A stretch of 64,000 nucleotides of DNA from Ahaetulla prasina. Lineage: Eukaryota; Chordata; Lepidosauria; Squamata; Colubridae. Positions 40,330 to 50,368 of this stretch are shown piece by piece. The position numbers were made by a program, and so were the translations under genes. The stretch lies in the NCBI RefSeq assembly GCF_028640845.1, contig NC_080543.1, positions 6,906,459 through 6,970,458 of the forward strand. Direction: 5' to 3'. The notes beneath the pieces were generated by a model that searched no databases, was not told where the DNA came from, and was given only the letters and a program-made list of their open reading frames with translations. Position 1 is the first letter of the stretch. Each line of letters begins with the position of its first letter.

Positions 40330-40440
40330 GGCAGAGATTTTTGCTACCGGTTCTAAGAACCGCCCGCCGCCATTGCTACTGGATCGGCTGATCCAGTCTG
40401 AATCGGGAGCATTTCTCCCTTGAGGAGAAGGCTTAGTTTG
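40330..40440. mobile_element. hAT-like fragment
   Basis: TTGCTACCGGTTCTAAGAACC and GCTGATCCAGTCTGAATC: accgg-type core without clear ends. Confidence 0.4.
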
Positions 40441-40451
40441 ACCTCTGGCCA

Positions 40452-41073
40452 ATACAAGTGGTCCTTGATTTAACACCATTCATTTGGTGGCCATTCAGAA
40501 TTACAACCACACAGTAAAAAGAGACGTATGACCATTTTTCACACTTACGGCCACTGTAGCATCCCCGTCGTCATGTGATCGAAATTCAGATGCTTGGCAA
40601 CCGACTCATATTTATGACGGTGGCAGAGTCCCGGGGATTCACTTAACAAGTGAATAAGTAAAATAAGTAACTAATAAGTAACTGAATAACTGCAACAATG
40701 CACTTAGTAACAAAAATGCGGGCAAAATGGAGCAGAACTCACGTAACAACTGTCTCACTTAGCAAAAGGAATTTTGGGCTCTGGTGGCTCAGACTGGTAA
40801 AACAGTCTGTCATTAACACAGCTGCTTGCAATTCCTGCAGGTTCAAGTCCCACCAGGCCCAAGGTTGACTCAGCCTTCCATCCTTTATAAGGTAGGTAAA
40901 ATGAGGACCCAGATTGTTGGGGGCAATAAGTTGACTTTGTATGTAATATACAAATGGATGAAGACTATTGCTTGACACAATGTAAGCCGCCCTGAGTCTT
41001 CGGAGAAGGGCGGAATATAAATGCAAATTTTTTTTAAAAAAATATTACGGTCCTAAGTCGAGGACTACCTGTA
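40452..41073 (+). mobile_element. Pogo/Tigger-like element with SINE insertion
   Basis: From GTGGTCCTTGATTTAACACC through TCATGTGATCGAAATTCAGA to CTGTCTCACTTAGCAAAAGG, interrupted by a SINE, then GGTCCTAAGTCGAGGACTACCTG at the end. Confidence 0.8.
40776..41036 (+). mobile_element. tRNA-derived SINE with L2-like tail
   Basis: CTGGTGGCTCAGACTGGTAA, GGTTCAAGTCCCACC, TCCTTTATAAGGTAGG and the CCGCCCTGAGTCTTCGGAG hairpin, ending AAATTTTTTTTAAAAAAA. Confidence 0.92.
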
Positions 41074-41899
41074 GTAGAAATATAGTATCTTTTCTGTGAA
41101 TGGCAATCTTAACAAACCCAAGGCCTAAGATCTGTTTTTACTCAGAGCACCAACAGGCACAACAGCTCGATCCTAACTTAAAATACAATATTGTACTTTA
41201 TAAACATTATTGCCTCTATGGATTTTTCTCAATTAATTTGCCCGAAACATCCACACTTCTTTTCCATATAAACCAAAACGCATTATTCCTAACCTACTTT
41301 TTTCACGAACTAATCATTTCTTAATTGATTCAGGCACCGTTTTGTGTTGCAAACAGTTCTGCAAAACGGGGAGACGCTCGCACGCTGTTTGCAGGAAAAC
41401 TGGTAATTGGATCTGCAGTCAAAATGGGGATGTTCACCGGTCCTTTTCTGAATGTGTAAGGAGTCAGAATTCTCCCGCATCCTCTCGTGTGGTGCTTGCA
41501 GGAGGCGTTAAGTCTTAATTACACACCATACATCTCTCTAAGTGTGTGCGCAGGGGGCCTGCGTGCGCCACACAAACACAAAAATATGGATTCCTCCGCT
41601 TTGATTGCATCGAACTCTCTCAAGCTTGATTGCAGAAAGCAAAATAGGCATTTGAAAAACAAGCATGTTTGCAAAATAAATAATTCAGCGGACAGAGAGC
41701 ATATCCTGGCTGGCTTCACCTCCTAACCAGCACCTGCCAACATCTTGCCAGCTTTGTGAGCCACTACAATGAATTTTCCCTAAATTGAAACTGCTCTCCT
41801 TTCCTACGTTCACATTTGACTGCGGATTCCAAATCGATTCTCTTTATTGGAATTGCTTCACAAGCTAACAGGGCACATCTGGCGCATCAGGTTAATGTT
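41074..41899. other. Unassigned, mostly unique segment
   Basis: AT-rich, no repeat family recognised. 41590-41830 (GATTGCATCGAACTCTCTC.. CATTTGAAAAACAAGCATG..) may be conserved non-coding DNA. Confidence 0.4.
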
Positions 41900-42365
41900 A
41901 ATGGCACCCAAAGGCGAGAAATATGTATGCATTTGCGCATGCACGTGGATTGCCGCATGCGCACCCGTTTGCACAAGCACATGGGAGTACTTGGGTGCAG
42001 CGCGTGCATGCGTAGACTGCATTTGTGCGCGTGCGCTGCACGCACAAGAACCGTGCGCATGCGCAGATGGTGCAATTGTGCAGGCAGAGCACAGGGGGGA
42101 GCCACGCAAAACCTGCACACATGCGCAGTTGGCGCAATTGCATGCGCACCGCATGGGGGAGCCGTGCGAAAAGCCACACGCATGCACAGATGGTTGCGGT
42201 TGTGCATGCAATGCACGGGGGAGGAGCCGTGCATTATTTATTTATTTATTTATTTATTGATCAAATTTATATACCGCCCTATCTCCCGAAGGACTCAGCA
42301 TTAGCACGGATAGCATGCATGCAAGCAAAGCACGAAGCACGCACCTTTTGTTCGGCACTCGGTGA
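41900..42365. mobile_element. hAT H9-type element with GCGCATGC-rich interior
   Basis: 41920-42235 is rich in alternating purine-pyrimidine words (GCGCATGCAC, GTGCGCATGCGCAG, GGCGCAATTGCATGCGCAC) arranged in related blocks. 42233-42299 is an inserted L2 tail in minus orientation (ACCGCCCTATCTCCCGAAGG). TTTTGTTCGGCACTCGGTGAG at 42345-42365 resembles the H9 subterminal sequence. Confidence 0.6.
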
Positions 42366-42425
42366 GTAAAAGGTGCACCACCAAACGCCCTCGGTTTTTA
42401 ATTTGGGAACGTTTCCAACAATTGC

Positions 42426-42628
42426 AACTCATTTTGCAATTGCAACTCAGCCTTCCATCCTTTATAAGGTAGGTAAAATGAGGACCCAGATTGTTGGGGG
42501 GCAATAAAAGTTGACTTTGTATATAATATACAAATGGATGAAGACTATTGCTTGACACAGTGTAAGCCGCCCTGAGTCTTCGGAGAAGGGCGGGATATAA
42601 ATGCAAATTAAAAAAATTAAAAAAAAAA
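42426..42628 (+). mobile_element. tRNA-derived SINE, head missing
   Basis: Starts at CAGCCTTCCATCCTTTATAAGG; the body and L2-like tail are intact, but the tRNA-like head is absent (5' truncation). Confidence 0.88.
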
Positions 42629-42670
42629 TCCAAAGTTTATATTGTTTATAGTTTAAACTGTATTAGTTTA

Positions 42671-43166
42671 AAGTATTAGTGCCACTTTATAATGCCTTGG
42701 TAAGGCCGCACTTGGAATACTGCATTCAGTTTTGGTCGCCACGATGTAAAAAAGATGCTGAGACTCTAGAAAGAGTGCAGAGAAGAGCAACAAAGATGAT
42801 TAGGGGACTGGAGGCTAAAACATATGAAGAACGGTTGCAGGAACTCGGTATGTCTAATTTAATGAAAAGAAGGACTAGGGGAGATATAATAGCAGTGTTC
42901 CAATATCTCAGGGGCTTCCACAAAGAAGAGGGAGTCAAGCTATTCTCCAAAACACCTGAGGGTAGAACAAGAAGCAATGGGTGGAAACTAATCAAGGAGA
43001 GAAGCAACTTAGAACTAAGGAGAAATTTCCTGACAGTTAGAACAATTAACCAGTGGAACGACTTGCCTGCAGAAGTTGTGAATGCTCCAACACTAGAAAT
43101 TTTTAAGAAAATGTTGGATAACCATTTGTCTGAAGTGGTGTAGGGTTTCCTGCCTGGGCAGGGGGT
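42671..43166 (+). mobile_element. CR1 LINE, ORF2 end
   Basis: Frame 42679-43143 is open: [40 protein letters not shown] and [20 protein letters not shown] to DNHLSEVV. The 3' UTR begins GTAGGGTTTCCTGCCTGGGC and stops after GCAGGGGGT at the microsatellite. Confidence 0.93.
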
Positions 43167-43230
43167 ATCCATCCATCCATCCATCCATCCATCCATCCAT
43201 CCATCCATCCATCCACCCATCCATCCATTG

Positions 43231-43299
<69 letters not shown>

Positions 43300-43357
43300 C
43301 CATCCATCCATCCATCCATCCATCCATCCATCCATCCATCCATCCATCCATCCATCC

Positions 43358-43416
<59 letters not shown>

Positions 43417-43450
43417 ATATCCATCCATCCATCCATCCATCCATCTCCCA
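43167..43450. repeat. (CCAT)n(CTAT)n(CCAT)n(CTAT)n microsatellite
   Basis: A 280-bp array seeded in the CR1 3' UTR, finishing ATATCCATCC..CATCTCCCACCTCTA as at 29600-29660. Confidence 0.97.
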
Positions 43451-43456
43451 CCTCTA

Positions 43457-44192
43457 ATATTTATATGCACAGGTACTGTATATGTGGTACCCTGCTCAAT
43501 AGTAGTACCTGTGAGAGGGATCTTGGAGTCCTAGTGGACGACCATTTAGATATGAGCCAGCAGTGTGCAGCAGCTGCCAAAAAAGCCAACACAGTTCTGG
43601 GCTGCATAAACAGAGGGATAGAATCAAGATCACGTGATGTGTTAATACCACTTAATAAGGCCTTGGTAAGGCCACACTTGGAATATTGCATTCAGTTTTG
43701 GTCGCCACGATGTAAAAAAGATGCTGAGACTCTAGAAAGAGTGCAGAGAAGAGCAACAAAGAGGATTAGGGGACTGGAGACTAAAACATATGAAGAACGG
43801 TTGCAGGAACTGGGTATGTCCAGTTTAATGAAAAGATGGACTAGGGGAGACACGATAGCCGTGTTCCAATATCTCAGGGGCTGCCACAAAGAAGAGGAAG
43901 TCAAGCTATTCTCCAAAGCACCTGAGGGTAGAACAAGAAGCAATGGGTGGAAACTAATCAAGGAGAGAAGCAACTTAGAACTAAGGATAAATTTCCTGAC
44001 GGTTAGAACAATTAATAAGTGGAACGACTTGCCTGCAGAAGTTGTGAATGCTCCAACACTGGAAATTTTTAAGAAAATGTTGGATAACCATCTGACTGAG
44101 ATGGTGTAGGGTTTCCTGCCTGGGCAGGGGGTTGGACTAGAAAGCCTCCAAGGTCCCTTCCAACTCTGTTGTTATATTATATTATATTATAG
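43457..44192 (+). mobile_element. CR1 LINE, ORF2 end and complete 3' UTR
   Basis: The frame continuing to 44109 encodes [60 protein letters not shown] and [20 protein letters not shown] to DNHLTEMV. Full 3' UTR with an (ATATT)n tail. Confidence 0.95.
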
Positions 44193-44611
44193 TTTTTGGG
44201 GGGGTTTTTTGGAGTCTTAACTCCTTGGATTTCTGCAAGGGGTTGGATCTACTTTCTTCCTTGAGGCACAGTGGAAGAGAAAATGGCGGTTTCCTTTATG
44301 CCAAATCCTTTGGCGTTAATTATGTCCTTATTCTTTTGTCTCCCTGGCAGGGAAACGTATCGTTCACAAGATTTGGATCCAGGAGGAAAACGTAGCCAAG
44401 ACCCTGGAAAAACTCCCAGAACATTTGATTTGTCTGCAAGGAGTCAGAAACCTGGACCTGGATCAATGGACACTTTTGTCTTTACAATTACTCTTAAAAC
44501 AATTTAATTGCAGCCCTGGAGAAGCGGAAAGGGGGGGGAACGACCCTCAAAGGTGGCGGCTGTGAGAAACGGAAGCCTAACCTCTTTTTGCACGCGAAAA
44601 GGGTAGAAAAT
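44193..44611. other. Unique segment around a possible exon
   Basis: Not repetitive. It contains the acceptor-preceded open frame described at 44351-44565. Confidence 0.4.
44351..44565 (+). CDS. Possible terminal exon, gene unknown
   Basis: TTATTCTTTTGTCTCCCTGGCAG (ends 44350) is a good acceptor. In the frame starting at 44353 (2 nt carried in) the sequence reads KRIVHKIWIQEENVAKTLEK, LPEHLICLQGVRNLDLDQWT and LLSLQLLLKQFN, continuing to a TGA at 44563-44565. The frame has no ATG near its start, as expected of an internal or terminal exon. The last part after QFN is less protein-like (a G-run gives GG). No family recognised, no upstream exon found; chance cannot be excluded. Confidence 0.28.
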
Positions 44612-44764
44612 GGCCCGGCTGGGTGGCTCAGTGGCTAAGACACTGAGCTTGTCGATCAGAAAGGTCAGTGGTTCGAATCCTAGTACAGGTTTCCTGCGTG
44701 AGCAGTGGGTTGGACTAGATGACCTCCAAGGTCCCTTCCGACCGTTACTGTTGTTGTTATTATT
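44612..44764 (+). mobile_element. SINE with tRNA head and CR1 3' tail
   Basis: GGTGGCTCAGTGGCTAAGAC and CAGTGGTTCGAATCC (B box) match the Sauria-type head. The 3' part TGGGTTGGACTAGATGACCT, CCAAGGTCCCTTCCGACC and (TTGTTA)n is a CR1 3' end. The head-tail pairing implies CR1 mobilisation. Confidence 0.8.
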
Positions 44765-44937
44765 AAAAATGGGCAGCTTTTCGATCACACAGAAACACTA
44801 TTTTGATTATCTTATTATTATTTTACAATTATTAATTATAATTATTTATATTATAATTATATTATCTTATTATTATTATTTTATAATCCCTCTCCCTGGC
44901 TGATAGCCCAGCTTACACACACACACACACAAAATGG

Positions 44938-45199
44938 AAAACATTTTTTTTTATTTGCATTTATATCCCGCTCTTCTGCGAAGACTCAGGGCGGCTTACA
45001 CTATGTCAAGCAATAGTCTTCATCCATTTGTATATTATATACAAAGTCAACTTATTGCCCCCAACAATCTGGGTCCTCATTTTACCTACCTTATAAAGGA
45101 TGGAAGGCTGAGTCAACCTTGGGCCTGGTGGGATTTGAACCTGCAGTAATTGCAAGCAGCTGCTGTTAATAACAGACTGCATTAGTCTGTTGAGCCACC
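44938..45199 (-). mobile_element. tRNA-derived SINE with L2-like tail
   Basis: Minus copy: TTGCATTTATATCCCGCTCT, CAACAATCTGGGTCCTCATT, GATTTGAACCTGCAGTAATT (B-box region), ending TCTGTTGAGCCACCA. AT-rich sequence precedes it at 44770-44885. Confidence 0.92.
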
Positions 45200-45249
45200 A
45201 GATATGGAAGGTAGGATATGTTGCAAGTCCCACCTATTAGGGGTGGTGG

Positions 45250-45840
45250 TGGAGAGACAGTTGGGTCCAGTGGTTCAGGCACCTGGCCAGAAACAAGAAG
45301 ACAGTGAGTTCTAGTATCGTTTTAGAGAAAGAAGCCAGCTAGGTGTCTTTTTGGGCCAATCATCAAAAGAAGGTGAGTTCTAGTTCCGCCTTAGTCATAG
45401 AAGGCAGCTAGGTGACTTTGACTCAATCCCCAGGAGACAGTAAGATCTAATCCTATTTAGGCATGAAAAGCGGCTAGATCGCTTTGGGCCCAACACCAGG
45501 AGACGGTGAGTTCTAGTCCTGCCTTAGTCATAGAAGTCGGCTAGGTGACTTTGAACCAATCCCCAGGAGACAGTGAGTTCTAGTCCTAGTTAGGCATGCA
45601 AGCTGGCCTGATCACTTTGGGCCCATCACCAGGCGACAGTGAGTTCTAGTCCCGCCTTAACCATGAAAGCTGGCTGAGTGACTTTGAGGCAACGACCAGG
45701 GATTCTAGTTCTGCCTTAGCCATGAAAGCTGGCTGGGAGACTTTGGGCCAGTCACTCTGTGTCAACCCAGTCTACCTCACAGGGTTGTTGTTGTGGGGGA
45801 AATAGGAGAAGGACGGTGTTTTAGATGTGTTCACCTCGAG
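45250..45840 (+). repeat. SINE with an internal 67-bp VNTR
   Basis: Head GGTTCAGGCACCTGGCC. The unit GTGAGTTCTAGTC..TGCCTTAG.CATGAAAGC.GGCT..GTGACTTTGGGCC recurs seven times at a spacing of about 67 bp (about 45306 to 45705). It ends with the usual SINE 3' part CCTCACAGGGTTGTTGTTGTG. Confidence 0.85.
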
Positions 45841-46023
45841 TTATTTGGTCAGTGGGCCTGGTGACCCCGAATGGTGGTTGAGACCATCAAGAGCTTGGTC
45901 GGATGGCGTTACTGATGCCATGAAGATAAATGCATGCGTTAATGTTGTGGTTTCCATGTTGTGGCTTTTTCATGTTGTAAGCCACCTGGATTTCCACCTG
46001 GGTGTGATTCTCGGGCAGCCCTA

Positions 46024-46409
46024 CAGGTAGTCCTTGACTCAACGAACAGAACGAAGGCCGAAATTTCTGTTGCTAAGCGAGACAATTGTTAAGCGATTGG
46101 TCCGATCTTTCTTGCCACGGTCGTTAAGTGGAATCACTGCAGTTAGTAACACGGCTGTTAAGTGAATCTGGCTTCCCCCCCCTCATTGACTTTGTTTGTC
46201 AGAAGGTCGCAAAAGGGGATCACTTGACCCTGGGACGCTGCAAAACCGTCATAAATATGAGTCGTTCGCCTAGCGCCTGAATTTTGATCTGATTTGGGGA
46301 GGCTGCAGCGGCCACGTAAGTCTGAAAAACATCCCAAAGTCACTTTTTTCAGAGCTGCGGTAATGTTGAACGGTCACTAAACGTGTGGTTGTAAGTCAAG
46401 GACCACCTG
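46024..46409 (-). mobile_element. Pogo/Tigger-like TIR element, complete
   Basis: 386 bp between TA dinucleotides (46022-46023 and 46410-46411). TIRs CAGGTAGTCCTTGACT and AGTCAAGGACCACCTG. The interior has no coding. A TA duplication and CAG..CTG ends suggest the Tc1/mariner superfamily, pogo/Tigger-like, by analogy. This is the reference copy for the family. Confidence 0.85.
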
Positions 46410-46447
46410 TATCAATCCGTTGAATAAATAAATAAACTCGAGGTGAA

Positions 46448-47104
46448 CCCGAACACAAATCTCCACCTCAAGACCATTTCCTTCCAAGACCTTCCGTACC
46501 CTCTTCAGTGGCTCCCCTCATCTGCGGCTGCCTTAAATAGCAAATAAAGTCCTCCCCCCCCCCTTCAAAACAAAACATTTGCAAACAAAATATTCTTTCC
46601 AATTTTAAAAATAAGTGCAGGGCCTCCTCTCGCAGCTGCCGACGGTTGCCAGGTAACGCGTCGGGCAGAGGCTGACTGTTTGACAGACAGGAATCAGAGA
46701 GCCAATTTAAAATGTTTTAATTAGCTCGCTTGCGCATGGGCATGACTCAGCGCACCGCCGAGCCTCCTCAGCGGAACGTATTTTGGAGCAGGAAAAAAAG
46801 AGAGAGGAGGGTGATAGAAATAAATAAATAAATAAGGAGGTCGCCGGTGGATGACTAAGCGACATCTGTGGGAATCCGACAGCAACTACAGCATGTTCAC
46901 CGCGGAAGGCCTAATTGATTTATAAAAACTGACAAAAGATGGACGCGAACGAACAAGTCTGACAGACGTTGCAAATCAGTTGCTGGGTTCGGAAAAGGTA
47001 AGGATGACGAAGAGACATCCTCCGGATAACGCAGGGGAGACCTAGAGAAGAAGCGTGGAAACCAGCGTCTGCGTTTCTTGCTTCGGATAAGGAGACCACA
47101 TCTT
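46448..47104. other. Mostly unique segment, possible regulatory DNA
   Basis: 46640-46770 combines GTTGCCAGGTAAC (an imperfect X-box), TTTTAATTAGCTC (homeobox-type) and ATGACTCAGC (AP-1/MARE-like). 46895-47100 has no convincing frame. Confidence 0.4.
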
Positions 47105-47440
47105 TCTCTTTGTGTCCTGGCCACTTTTTACAGAGAGCTTTTTAACCAACTGCATCCCTGTTTGGTTTGGTAGCCGCAGCGCCTCAGATAGAAAGTCCCT
47201 ACAGAGAGTGGTGAGGACAGTGGAGAAGATTATAGGAAGCTCGCTTTCTGTTATTCAGGATACTGCTTATAAGCGCTATGTGAGCTCAAAGCATTGTTAA
47301 AGACCCCACGCACCCACTTCACGGTCTGTTTTTGTGGCTCCCCTCTGGGAGGAGGTTTTGAAGTATTTCTAGCAGGATTTCCAGATTCTGTAACAGCTTT
47401 GTTCCCTAGGCCATACGTCTGGTAAACACGCAAGGTTCGT
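47105..47440 (+). mobile_element. Old LINE fragment of the L3/CR1 or related group
   Basis: The frame at 47112-47300 encodes FLTNCIPVWFGSRSASDRKS, LQRVVRTVEKIIGSSLSV. A stop and shifts follow in the region equivalent to the Snake1 C-terminus (KDPTHP, LLPSGRR). More diverged than the Snake1 copies. Confidence 0.65.
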
Positions 47441-47447
47441 TTCTGCA

Positions 47448-47890
47448 AAGTGAGTTCTAGTGTTGCCTGAGCCATGGAAGCTGGCTGGTAACTTTGGACC
47501 AATCACCAGGCGACGGTGAGTTCTAGTGCCACCTTAGACATGAAAGTCAGCTGGGTGCCTCTTTCTTTCTTGGCCTAACAACTCACTTCACAGGGTTGTT
47601 ATTGTGGGTAAAACAAAAGGAAGAATGAATATTTGCTAGGTTCCCCACTCAGTTATGTTCAACTCCCACAATTCCTTGCTAGAAGCCTTGCAGGCGGGAA
47701 TTGCAATCTAAAGATGTATTTTATTCTCGCGGCGTTCGTCATTGTTCATTTTACAGTTCTGTTATTTTTACTTCTGTTCTGTTTGCACGCCTTTCGTTTT
47801 TCTTCCTTTTTTCATTGTTATAAGCCGCCCAGTGTCACCTTACGGCGAGATAAGTGGGATATAAATTTAACAAATAAATAATAATAATAA
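47448..47890 (+). mobile_element. SINE related to 45250, two internal units
   Basis: AGTGAGTTCTAGTGTTGCCT and GGTGAGTTCTAGTGCCACCT, then TTCACAGGGTTGTTATTGTG. The end TAAGCCGCCCAGTGTCACC..GATATAAATTTAACAAATAA is a tail. Confidence 0.65.
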
Positions 47891-48095
47891 AAATAGGTGC
47901 AGCCCACGGGAGAGGCAAGTGATATGGGGACCAGTGACACTGTCATCCAGGTGACATCATTATGGCTTTTAACAGATATCTCTGCTCTGACCTATGTGAG
48001 AATCTTATCATTTTTATTCTCCTCTGGTCCCTAATGCCTACAGTCATGGATTTAAAAACCATCCACCCCAACGTTCACTGGAAAAGCTGCCACTC
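47891..48095. other. Unassigned sequence upstream of L1
   Basis: Ends in the L1 target site AAAAGCTGCCACTC. Confidence 0.4.
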
Positions 48096-48419
48096 CCATA
48101 AAACAGGCACATACTACCACATGTGGCGGTTGTGTCCTAAAATTAAAAAATATCCGCATAAAATTAAGAATTGGCTGGAGGAAATCACACTACAAAAAAA
48201 AACCAGAATTTAGACCGACACTCTTTTTACTAGAAATGATCGACCCAAAAATAGAAAATTCTTCACAATACCTAATACTACATATCTTAACGGCAGCAAG
48301 GATTACTATTGCACATGGGTGGGAACAAAACAACATACCAGTAGAGGAAATAGTGATTCAAAACATTTTACAACGTGCAGAAATGGATAAAATGACAGAG
48401 GAAATCAAGGACTCTAACA

Positions 48420-48560
48420 CTGCTCCAACACTGGAAATTTTTAAGAAATTGTTGGATAACCATCTGTCTGAGATGGTGTAGGGTTTCCTGCCTGGGCAGG
48501 GGGTTGGACTAGAAGGCCTCCAAGGTCCCTTCCAATTCTGTTATTATTATTATTATTATA
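48420..48560 (+). mobile_element. CR1 3' end inserted in L1
   Basis: TGCTCCAACACTGGAAATTT to CCAAGGTCCCTTCCAATTCT with a (TTA)n tail. L1 coding (KEREDSEYYR) resumes directly after. Confidence 0.9.
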
Positions 48561-48590
48561 AGGAAAGAGAAGATTCGGAGTATTATAGAG

Positions 48591-48661
48591 CAGGGGTCTC
48601 CAACCTTGACAACTTTAAGACTTGTGGACTTCAACTCCCAGAATTCAGTTGGAGAACCCTG
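48591..48661. mobile_element. hAT MITE H2, 71-bp form
   Basis: CAGGGGTCTCCAACCTTGAC to CAGTTGGAGAACCCTG. Duplication TTATAGAG (48583-48590) and TTACAGAG (48662-48669), one mismatch. Confidence 0.9.
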
Positions 48662-49005
48662 TTACAGAGTGTGGAACAAATTATACGAACGGTTAAGAAA
48701 AAAGAAATCAAAATAAGAATTGGGAAATTTAAGTTAATAGTGTTAAAATAAAGAATTGTAAATTACAAATTATCGTTAATCCTATAGTGTATAGGCTTAT
48801 ATATATAATCTAAAAATATGTAAATATATGCATTTAGTTGAAAAATTGAACAAAAATAGAGATTACAGAAGGCTGTAAAATGACATATAATGTATTGTTA
48901 TGTTTGTTATGTTTTTTAATGTGGTTTTGTCTTTGTTGTACCTCCCCCCCCTGTTTTTAAAAGTTAAAAGTTTAATTAAAAAAAGAAAAGAAAAAGCTGC
49001 CACTC

Positions 49006-49279
49006 AAACATTCAGGGCACTGCCGTATTTTAACAAACCCAGTTTAGCCACAGCGTCATGTCTTCCAATTATATTTCAGCTAACGTTTCCCTTCCTCTCA
49101 AAGGCCTTTTATGTAAGCCTGCTCCAACCAAATTATAATTGCAAATCCTAAAATATGTTCTCAGGGCATCTTGTTGTTTTTTTAAAAAAATATATAAATA
49201 AATCTCTTTTTATCTTTTTTTTCTGGGTGTTTTTAAAAGCGTCCTTAATTGTTGAGGCACTGAAGAGGCTTCTTACTCC
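49006..49279. other. Unassigned sequence
   Basis: No repeat or frame recognised. Confidence 0.35.
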
Positions 49280-49637
49280 AGATAGTCCTCGATTTACCAT
49301 CCCGAATTGAGCCCAAAGTTCCCATCGCTAAATGAGGCGATTGTTAAAAGTGAGCTGTGCCTCGCTTTGCAACCTTTTCACCGCAGGTTGTTAAGGGAAT
49401 CACAGAGCCGTTAAGTGAACTTGGCTTCCTTCATTGACTGTCATTGCCGGGAGCTGGCTGGGAAGGTTACAAATGATGATTACATGGCCCGCCCAAACAG
49501 CCTGACCATCATAAATACACACCAGTTGCCAAAGGTCCGAATAATGTGGCCACGGGGAGGCTACAAGTGTGAAACCTTTTTTTTCCAGTGCTGTTGTAAC
49601 GTCGAGCGTCACTAAATGAATGGTTGTAAGTCGAGGA
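49280..49637 (-). mobile_element. Pogo/Tigger-like element
   Basis: AGATAGTCCTCGATTTACC to AATGGTTGTAAGTCGAGGAT; the right tip is replaced by CR1 sequence. Confidence 0.78.
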
Positions 49638-50367
49638 TTCTAGAAAGAGCGCAGAGAAGAGCAACAAAGATGTTTAGGGAATTGGAGGCTAAATCATAGG
49701 AAGAACAGTTGCAGGAACTGGGTATGTCTAGTTTAATGAAAAGAAGGACTAAGCGAGACATGATAGCAGTCTTCCAATATCTCAGAGGTTGCCATAAAGA
49801 AGAGGGAGTCAAACTATTCTCCAAAGCACCTGAGGGTAGAACAAGAAGCAATGGGTGGAAACTAATCAAGGAGAGAAGCAACTTAGAACTAAGGAGAAAT
49901 TTCCTGACAGTGAGAACAATTAACTAGTGGAACAATTTATCTCCAGAAGTTGTAGATATTCCAACACTGGAGGTTTTCAAGAAGAGATTAGATACAGGTA
50001 AAAGTTCCCCTCGCACGTATGTGCTAGTTGTTCCCAACTCTAGGGGGCGGTGCTCATCTCCGTTTCAAAGCCGAAGAGGCAGCGCTGTCCGGAGACGTCT
50101 CCATGGTCATGTGGCCGGCATGACTCAACGCCAAAGGCGCACGGAACGCTGTTCCCTTCTCACCAAAGGTGGTCCCTATTTTTTCTACTTGCATTTTTTA
50201 TGTGCTTTCGAACTGCTAGGTTGGCAGAAGCTGGGACAAGTACGTGGCACTCGGGATTCAAACCGCTGGACTGCCAACCTTTCGATCGACAAGCTCACTG
50301 TCTTATCCACTGAGCCACCACATCCCGCAAGAGATTGAATAACCATTAACTCCGAAATGATATAAGG
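49638..50367 (+). mobile_element. CR1 LINE, ORF2 end with SINE insertion
   Basis: Frame 49709-49927 encodes [33 protein letters not shown] and NFLTVRTIN before a stop. The end (GGTTTTCAAGAAGAGATTAG) is interrupted by a Sauria SINE and resumes at 50329. Confidence 0.88.
49993..50328 (-). mobile_element. Sauria SINE
   Basis: Minus copy: AGGTAAAAGTTCCCCTCGC, CCAACTCTAGGGGGCGGTGC, CATGTGGCCGGCATGACTC, GGGATTCAAACCGCTGGA (B box), ending CCACTGAGCCACCACATCCCG. The AAGAGATT target repeats on both sides (49982 and 50329). Confidence 0.92.
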
Positions 50368-50368
50368 C

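Larger units (their letters stand above)
48096..48991 (+). mobile_element. L1 LINE, 3' end, interrupted twice
   Basis: Encodes TGTYYHMWRLCPKIKKY, TLFLLEMIDPKIENSSQYLI and TAARITIAHGWEQNNIPVEE in frames 47962-48213 and 48236-48419. It is split by a CR1 (48420-48560) and a hAT MITE (48591-48661). An exact 14-bp duplication AAAAGCTGCCACTC lies at 48082-48095 and 48992-49005. Confidence 0.92.

Noticed and set aside
41816..42369. Cys/His-rich overlapping frames resembling zinc-binding proteins
   Set aside because: Arise from GCGCATGCAC words inside a hAT-related interior, open in several frames and both strands.
45829..46448. 14-bp inverted repeat GTTCACCTCGAGTT / AACTCGAGGTGAAC
   Set aside because: It is exact but isolated; the 46024 element between the arms has its own TA-flanked ends, so the arms are not its TIRs. 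Possibly chance.
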